From assembly GCA_030681835.1 (NCBI GenBank), contig JAUXRN010000021.1, forward strand, positions 1 to 46,672: 46,672 nt of DNA, given 5' to 3'. Positions 42,475 through 46,672 of the stretch are shown in pieces (position 1 is the stretch's first letter; each line of letters opens with the position of its first letter). Made by a program: the position numbers and the translations under genes. The DNA is from Actinomycetota bacterium. GTDB lineage: Bacteria > Actinomycetota > Actinomycetes > S36-B12. The notes below the pieces were generated by a model. That model saw only the letters and a list, made by a program, of their open reading frames with translations, searched no databases and was not told where the DNA came from.

Positions 42475-44508
42475 GTGAGCGCCCGGCGCCCGGACGCATC
42501 GGGCCAGCTCGCCCTCGTGCCCGGCCCGCGCGTCCGCGCGGTGAAGGCTCCGGCCGTCACGCCGGTGCCCGACCCCACGGCGGTCGTCCAGGTCGTCATC
42601 GATTCCCCGCTGCCGCACCTCGACCGGGTGTTCGACTACGCCGTGACGGCTGCGACGGACGGCGCCACTGCCGGGTCGCGCGTTCGGGTGCGGTTCGCCG
42701 GGCGCCTCACCGACGCCTACGTGGTGACCCGGCTCGAGGTGCCCGAGCACGCGGGCGCGCTGCGCCCACTGGAGCGGGTGCTCGGCCCTGAGCCGGTCCT
42801 TACTCCCGACACCCTGGCGCTGGTGCAGGCCGTGGCCGAGCGCTGTGCAGGGACGTTCAGCGACGTTGCGCGCGCCGCCGTGCCGCCGCGTCACGCGCGG
42901 GCCGAGGCGTCCCGGGTGCGCGCAGCCGAGGGCCGGCTCACGGTCGACCCCGCGTGGCACGAGCGGTGGACCGCCTACGACGCCGGGGTGGCGCTGGCGG
43001 AACGGATCGGGCGGGCGGACGGCAGCAGGTCCACGGGTGGCGTGCGGGCCGTCTGGTCGGCTGCCCCGGCCACCTCGTGGGCGGCTGACGTGGCCGCCCT
43101 CGTGGGCTCGGTCCTGGCCCGGCCGGAAGGCGGAGCGCTCGTCGTCGTCCCGGATGCATCGGACGTCGCTCGCGTCATCGAGGCAGTGCCGGAGGCGGTC
43201 GACGCCGGCCTGGTAGCCGTGCTGGCGGCGGACCACGGTCCCGAGCGAAGGTATCGGGAGTTCCTGAAGGTGCTGCGCGGCGGTGCCCGCATGGTGGTCG
43301 GCACCCGGGCTGCGGTCTTCGCGCCGGTCCCCGACCTTCGGCTGCTCGTCGTGTGGGACGACGGGGACGATGCCCTCGTTGACCAGCAGGCCCCTTACTG
43401 GGATGCCAGGGACGTTGCGGCGTTGCGCTCGCACCTGACCGGGTGCGACCTGGTGGTCGGCTCCCCGGCGCGATCCGTGGTCACCCAGCAGTGGTGCCGG
43501 AGCGGCTGGGCCCGCTCGGTCGAGCCGTCCCGGTCGAGCGTCACGGCCCGAGGACCCAGCGTGCGTGCCCTGACCGCCGAGGACTCCGCCCGCGATCCGG
43601 CAGCCGCCGCTGCCCGGATACCTCATGCCGCGTGGCAGGCAGCGCGGTCGGCCCTGACGACCGGGCCCGTGCTTGTGCAGGTTGCCCGGCGGGGCTACCT
43701 GCCCGCGATGTCCTGCCAGTCGTGCCGGGAGCTCGCTCGATGCCCGTGCGGCGGTCCGCTGGGCCTGGACGAGGGCTCGTCGATCGCGCGCTGCGGGTGG
43801 TGCGGCGCCCTGGCGGGCGACTGGGCGTGCCCAACCTGCGGCGGCCGGCGATTGCGCGCGGTCGCGGTCGGGGCTGAGCGCACCGCGGAGGAGATCGGGC
43901 GCGCCTTCCCCGGGGTGCCGGTGCTGGCCAGCCATGGTGGTCGCATGGTCGCCCGCATCGCCGACGAGCCCGCGGTGGTCATTGCCACCCCCGGCGCCGA
44001 GCCGGCATGCGACCCGGGCTATTGCGCGGTCCTGTTGCTCGATGCGCGTGCGCAACTGCAGCGCCCCCACCTCGATGCCGCCGAGGACGCGGTGCGCCGG
44101 TGGTTCGCCGCGGCCCGGCTGGCCCGGCCCGGCGGGCGGGTGTTCATCACCGCAGCCAACGCCCTGCGTCCCGTTCAGGCCCTGGTGCGGTGGGACGCGC
44201 CGTGGTTCGCCGATCGCGAGCTCGACGAGCGGCAGTCCGCTGGCCTGCCCCCCGCCGTGCGGATGGCGGCGCTGCTCGGCTCCACCGACGACATCGCCGA
44301 CGTGGCCGCCGCCGTCACGGTGCCGCACCGGCTGCTCGGCCCCGTGCCGGATCCGGATCGGCATGACCCGGAGCGCCAGCGGCTGCTCGTCAGCGTTTCC
44401 CGCGACCTCGGTGTCGATCTCGGCCGCGAGCTGCGGGCGATCATTGCCATCCGCTCGGCGGGCAGGGCACGCCCCGTGCACGTGCGCATGGATCCGCGCG
44501 ACCTGTGA
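42475..44508 (+). CDS. priA: Primosomal protein N' (PriA-like), ATPase motifs degenerate
   Basis: A 677-residue PriA relative. The N-terminal DNA-binding domain (VQVVIDSPLPHLDRVFDYAV) and the eight-cysteine zinc region (CQSCRELARCPCGG, RCGWCGAL, ACPTCGG) are clear. Walker A, expected as GxTGSGKT, is replaced by SAAPATSWAAD. The DEEH-type motif II is replaced by VWDDGDD. It should therefore not unwind DNA with ATP. This degenerate form is known in actinobacterial PriA annotations. It could act as a structural replication-restart factor. It is distinct from the isomerase PriA at 8110. GTG 42475 gives the family N-terminus. Confidence 0.88.
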   Translation: MSARRPDASGQLALVPGPRVRAVKAPAVTPVPDPTAVVQVVIDSPLPHLDRVFDYAVTAATDGATAGSRVRVRFAGRLTDAYVVTRLEVPEHAGALRPLERVLGPEPVLTPDTLALVQAVAERCAGTFSDVARAAVPPRHARAEASRVRAAEGRLTVDPAWHERWTAYDAGVALAERIGRADGSRSTGGVRAVWSAAPATSWAADVAALVGSVLARPEGGALVVVPDASDVARVIEAVPEAVDAGLVAVLAADHGPERRYREFLKVLRGGARMVVGTRAAVFAPVPDLRLLVVWDDGDDALVDQQAPYWDARDVAALRSHLTGCDLVVGSPARSVVTQQWCRSGWARSVEPSRSSVTARGPSVRALTAEDSARDPAAAAARIPHAAWQAARSALTTGPVLVQVARRGYLPAMSCQSCRELARCPCGGPLGLDEGSSIARCGWCGALAGDWACPTCGGRRLRAVAVGAERTAEEIGRAFPGVPVLASHGGRMVARIADEPAVVIATPGAEPACDPGYCAVLLLDARAQLQRPHLDAAEDAVRRWFAAARLARPGGRVFITAANALRPVQALVRWDAPWFADRELDERQSAGLPPAVRMAALLGSTDDIADVAAAVTVPHRLLGPVPDPDRHDPERQRLLVSVSRDLGVDLGRELRAIIAIRSAGRARPVHVRMDPRDL

Positions 44509-44517
44509 CCTCGCCGA

Positions 44518-44578
44518 GCCGACTGTTTGCGTCCTGCTGGCACGGTGCGACACACTTGCGCACCGTGGCCGAGTCGGT
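44518..44578 (+). terminator. Nested hairpin between priA and the coiled-coil gene
   Basis: A perfect 9-bp inner stem pairs CACGGTGCG (44541-44549) with CGCACCGTG (44559-44567). An outer stem pairs GCCGACT (44518-44524) with AGTCGGT (44572-44578). It starts 10 bp after the priA stop. With no T-tract it may be a GC-type terminator or a structured 3' end. Confidence 0.5.
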
Positions 44579-44601
44579 CGGCAGGGGTCGGCGAATGCCG
44601 A

Positions 44602-44607
44602 CAGGCT
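44602..44607 (+). promoter_or_regulatory. -10-like hexamer of the heptad-repeat gene
   Basis: CAGGCT ends 7 nt before the ATG at 44615, matching the element at 13225 used for the response regulator. It supports a leaderless start at 44615. Confidence 0.4.
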
Positions 44608-44614
44608 CGTGAGC

Positions 44615-46321
44615 ATGGGATCAGGACGCATGGTGACCGCTGGGCAGGCGCACGACACGGCAGCCACTGATTTTCCTGTGGGCGTGCCCCCCGAGGGCCC
44701 GCCCACGACGGCCAGTGAGACAGGCGAGACCCCTGAGCAGCGGGTCCAGCGGATCCTCGCCGAGGAGCGCAGCCGCAGGCGCGACGCACAGGCCCGCCCG
44801 GACGACCAGCCGGCGCCAGTCGCCGAGCCGGCCGTCGCCGCACCGGAATCGCCGGCGCCGCCCATCATCGTGACCTCGAAGGCAGCGTCCGTCGAGCCGG
44901 CGCTCGAGCCGGCCCCGGACGATCAGCCCCCGCGTCGACGTGGCTACTTCGGCCGGCTGTTCCGTGGCGAGGATCACCCGGCCGGGTCCGCGCCCGTGTC
45001 CCCCGAGCGACCCAGGCCCGCATCGTCGAAGACCGAATCCGTGAAACCCGGATCCGCGAAGGCCGAATCCGCGAAGCCGAGGCCCGTGCCGAAGCCCGAG
45101 TCCCGACGCCCGGAGCCAGCGCAGCCCGACCGCATGACCACGGATGCTGACGGTGGCAGCCAGGCATCGGCATCGCCTGGCGACGCCGATCTCGAGGGCC
45201 TGCGCAGCCAGGTGCGGGCCTACCACCAGCAGCTCAAGCGCGAGGCCAAGCTGGTCGAGTCCGAGCGGGCGGCGCTCGCTGCCGACCGTGATGCGTTCGA
45301 GGCGGAGCGGGCCGCGTTCTCGCAGTCGCTGGTGGGCGTGTCCGCGTCTCGCGAATCGACGAGGGCGGCGCTTGAGGCCATCGAGGCACAGCGCACGCAC
45401 GTCGAAGCGGAGGCCGAGCTACTGCACGCGGAACGCTCGAGCCAGGACCTGATCAAGGCCGAGTTGGCCGGGATTCAGAAGGCACTGGCTGCCGAACGGG
45501 CCGAGATGGACGCGGAGCAGGAGGCGCTCGCAGCGGTCGAGGAGCGCGCCGCCGCCAAGATGGAGGAGATCCGGCAGGCCATCCGCAAGCTCAAGGAGGA
45601 GGCGGCCCGGGTCATCAGCGACCGGGAGCAGATTGACGCAGACCGGCTCGGGCTCGACGAGGCCACGGCGAACCTCCAGGCCGAGCAGGAAGCCCTGGCG
45701 CTGGCCCGCGCCGCGCTCGACGCTGACCGGGCAGAGGTGTTGTCGGCTCGGGCGGCCATCGCGACCGAGACCGAGGCGGTGGCGAGCGCCCGGACCGGGG
45801 TCGAGGCCGATCGCGCAGCGGTGTCCCAGGACAGGTCCTCCCTCGATACGGACCGCGCGGCGGTCAAGGCTCAGCTGGCCGACCTGGCCGTGGCCCGGGC
45901 CGCCGTCGAGGCGGGCGCCGCCGACCTCGCCAAGGCCCGCGACGAGGTGGCTGCAGGCCAGCAGGTGCTGGCGAGTGACCGAGACGAGGCCGCGGCGGAG
46001 CGGGCGGCACTCGAGATCATGCGAATCCAGGTCGAGGCCCAGCGCCTCGAGCTCGACGTCGAGCGCCAGCAACTCGACGCCACCCGCGAGGAACTCGAGC
46101 GCACCCGCAGCCAGATCCACGCACTCGAGGCCCAGCTGGTCGAGGAGACGCGCAAGCGGGCGGAGGCGGAGGAGTCGCGACGCCTGCTCGAGCAGGCCCG
46201 CAGCCGGCATCGTCTGATCGACGGCTTCGTCGACGTCACGGACGCGCGGTACAGCGCCCTGCTGGAACGGCAGTGGGACAGTCACCTCTCGACTGGGCCG
46301 GGCGACGAGCCGGCCGGGTGA
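44615..46321 (+). CDS. Long heptad-repeat coiled-coil protein
   Basis: A 568-residue protein of unknown function. Residues 1-195 are disordered and Pro/Ala/Ser-rich, with a short basic-aromatic motif RRRGYFGRLFRGED near 107-120 and imperfect SxKxES/KP repeats around 137-160. Residues 216-516 form 43 consecutive heptads without a break, grouped as 14-residue units of the type AxRxxLxAxRxxVx. The last 50 residues include a mixed segment IDGFVDVTDARYSALLERQWDSH. No catalytic motif is seen. The layout suggests a cytoskeletal or scaffold protein. ATG 44615 fits a leaderless promoter; GTG 44609, ATG 44630 or GTG 44633 are alternatives. A DivIVA-like gene follows. Confidence 0.8.
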   Translation: MGSGRMVTAGQAHDTAATDFPVGVPPEGPPTTASETGETPEQRVQRILAEERSRRRDAQARPDDQPAPVAEPAVAAPESPAPPIIVTSKAASVEPALEPAPDDQPPRRRGYFGRLFRGEDHPAGSAPVSPERPRPASSKTESVKPGSAKAESAKPRPVPKPESRRPEPAQPDRMTTDADGGSQASASPGDADLEGLRSQVRAYHQQLKREAKLVESERAALAADRDAFEAERAAFSQSLVGVSASRESTRAALEAIEAQRTHVEAEAELLHAERSSQDLIKAELAGIQKALAAERAEMDAEQEALAAVEERAAAKMEEIRQAIRKLKEEAARVISDREQIDADRLGLDEATANLQAEQEALALARAALDADRAEVLSARAAIATETEAVASARTGVEADRAAVSQDRSSLDTDRAAVKAQLADLAVARAAVEAGAADLAKARDEVAAGQQVLASDRDEAAAERAALEIMRIQVEAQRLELDVERQQLDATREELERTRSQIHALEAQLVEETRKRAEAEESRRLLEQARSRHRLIDGFVDVTDARYSALLERQWDSHLSTGPGDEPAG

Positions 46322-46380
46322 CCGGTCAGGCCGTCCTGGGGGAGTTGGACATGCCCTGCGGCTGCCTTGCCGCCAGACAG

Positions 46381-46386
46381 TAGGCT
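46381..46386 (+). promoter_or_regulatory. -10 element of the terminal DivIVA-like gene
   Basis: TAGGCT, identical to the metK and priA(hisA) elements, lies 60 nt before the ATG at 46447. Initiation near 46393 gives a leader of about 54 nt. The predicted start falls inside the 12-bp palindrome CGCGACGTCGCG (46389-46400). Confidence 0.5.
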
Positions 46387-46446
46387 GGCGCGACGTCGCG
46401 TCCCCAAGGGCGACGACATTGCTGCCGAAGTGACTCAGGACGTGTG

Positions 46447-46672
46447 ATGACCGCAAACGATGCCCGGGGCGCCCTCAGCCCCGGCGAGATCCTCGAGCAA
46501 CTCCGTGCCCGGAACGAGCACCTGGAGAACCAGCTCGCGAAGGCGCAGGGGGCGCTCAACGATCGCCGGCGGCTGCAGGACCTGAGTCCTGACGAGCTGG
46601 CGATGGAGTCCGTCGGCGCCGCCGGGGAGATCATCAAGGCGGCCCGCATGCAGGCCCAGGAGCTCCGCAACG
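46447..46672 (+). CDS. DivIVA-like coiled-coil protein (3' end cut by window)
   Basis: The frame is open from ATG 46447 to the window end, giving the first 75 residues (MTANDARGALSPGEILEQLR and onward). AGGA at 46437-46440 is a Shine-Dalgarno 6 nt before the ATG. The sequence is a charged coiled coil (ILEQLRARNEHLENQLAKAQ), then a break (DLSPDEL), then VGAAGEIIKAARMQAQEL, a pattern common in actinobacterial DivIVA-domain proteins. It lacks the classic N-terminal DivIVA lipid-binding motif in the visible part. The family call is tentative; the coiled-coil nature is clear. Confidence 0.65.
   Translation, partial: MTANDARGALSPGEILEQLRARNEHLENQLAKAQGALNDRRRLQDLSPDELAMESVGAAGEIIKAARMQAQELRN

Noticed and set aside
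42433-44868. Antisense frame of about 811 codons under priA
   Set aside because: Crosses three genes and an intergenic hairpin; biased composition and no motif.
46326-46670. Minus-strand frame opposite the terminal DivIVA-like gene
   Set aside because: Arg/Ser-rich shadow; the plus strand has a promoter, Shine-Dalgarno and a coherent coiled coil.

Overview
The window is 46.7 kb of very GC-rich DNA with densely packed, mostly plus-strand genes. Gene content and order (mIHF next to gmk and rpoZ, a bifunctional HisA/TrpF-type PriA, an ATPase-degenerate primosomal PriA, PyrR-pyr leader, and a his-trp-lgt-gltBD-pyk run) point to a chromosomal region of an Actinomycetota (high-GC Gram-positive) bacterium. 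I see no phage, plasmid, insertion sequence, CRISPR array, tRNA or rRNA. It is mainly a primary-metabolism neighbourhood with a few accessory pieces.

Layout. (1) 2-4357: the C-terminal three quarters of dnaE (cut by the window edge), a small four-helix membrane protein, then two minus-strand genes (YbaK-like Cys-tRNA(Pro) deacylase and a LON-substrate-binding-domain protein). (2) 4380-10699: histidine genes hisD-hisC-hisB-hisH-priA(hisA)-hisF, then a glyoxalase-fold gene on the opposite strand bracketed by two copies of a 73-bp palindromic repeat, then hisI. (3) 10696-18778: trpE, two small membrane proteins, an OmpR-type two-component pair, a DUF2752 protein, then trpC-trpB-trpA. trpD, trpG and a separate trpF are not in the window. 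PriA very likely supplies the TrpF activity. (4) 18861-28181: a membrane-anchored DsbA-like thioredoxin, lgt, gltB, gltD, pyk. (5) 28214-39893: a pyrimidine operon with a PyrR-binding leader and an almost unbroken chain of overlapping genes: pyrR, pyrB, pyrC, a PH-like membrane protein, carA, carB, pyrK, pyrD, pyrF, mihF, gmk, rpoZ. (6) 39917-44508: coaBC, metK, and a primosomal PriA without recognisable ATPase motifs. (7) 44615-46672: a long coiled-coil protein made of about 43 uninterrupted heptads, and the start of a second, DivIVA-like coiled-coil protein cut by the window end.

Regulation visible in the sequence. Many genes not overlapped by an upstream gene have a TANNNT-like -10 hexamer ending 6-7 nt before the start codon, the arrangement expected of leaderless mRNAs. 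Other genes have leaders: pyrR (PyrR-controlled hairpin hiding the Shine-Dalgarno), gltB (about 120 nt with two mutually exclusive stems), the thioredoxin gene, metK, rpoZ and the terminal DivIVA-like gene. The response-regulator gene has an 11-bp-periodic array of NACCGG-like boxes just upstream of its promoter.

The items I would look at first are the heptad-repeat protein with its DivIVA-like neighbour, the repeat-bracketed glyoxalase cassette that interrupts the his genes, the shared divergent promoter at 4368-4374, and the box array upstream of the two-component system. No wholly new system is proven here. These are leads, and most of the window is conserved actinobacterial housekeeping.
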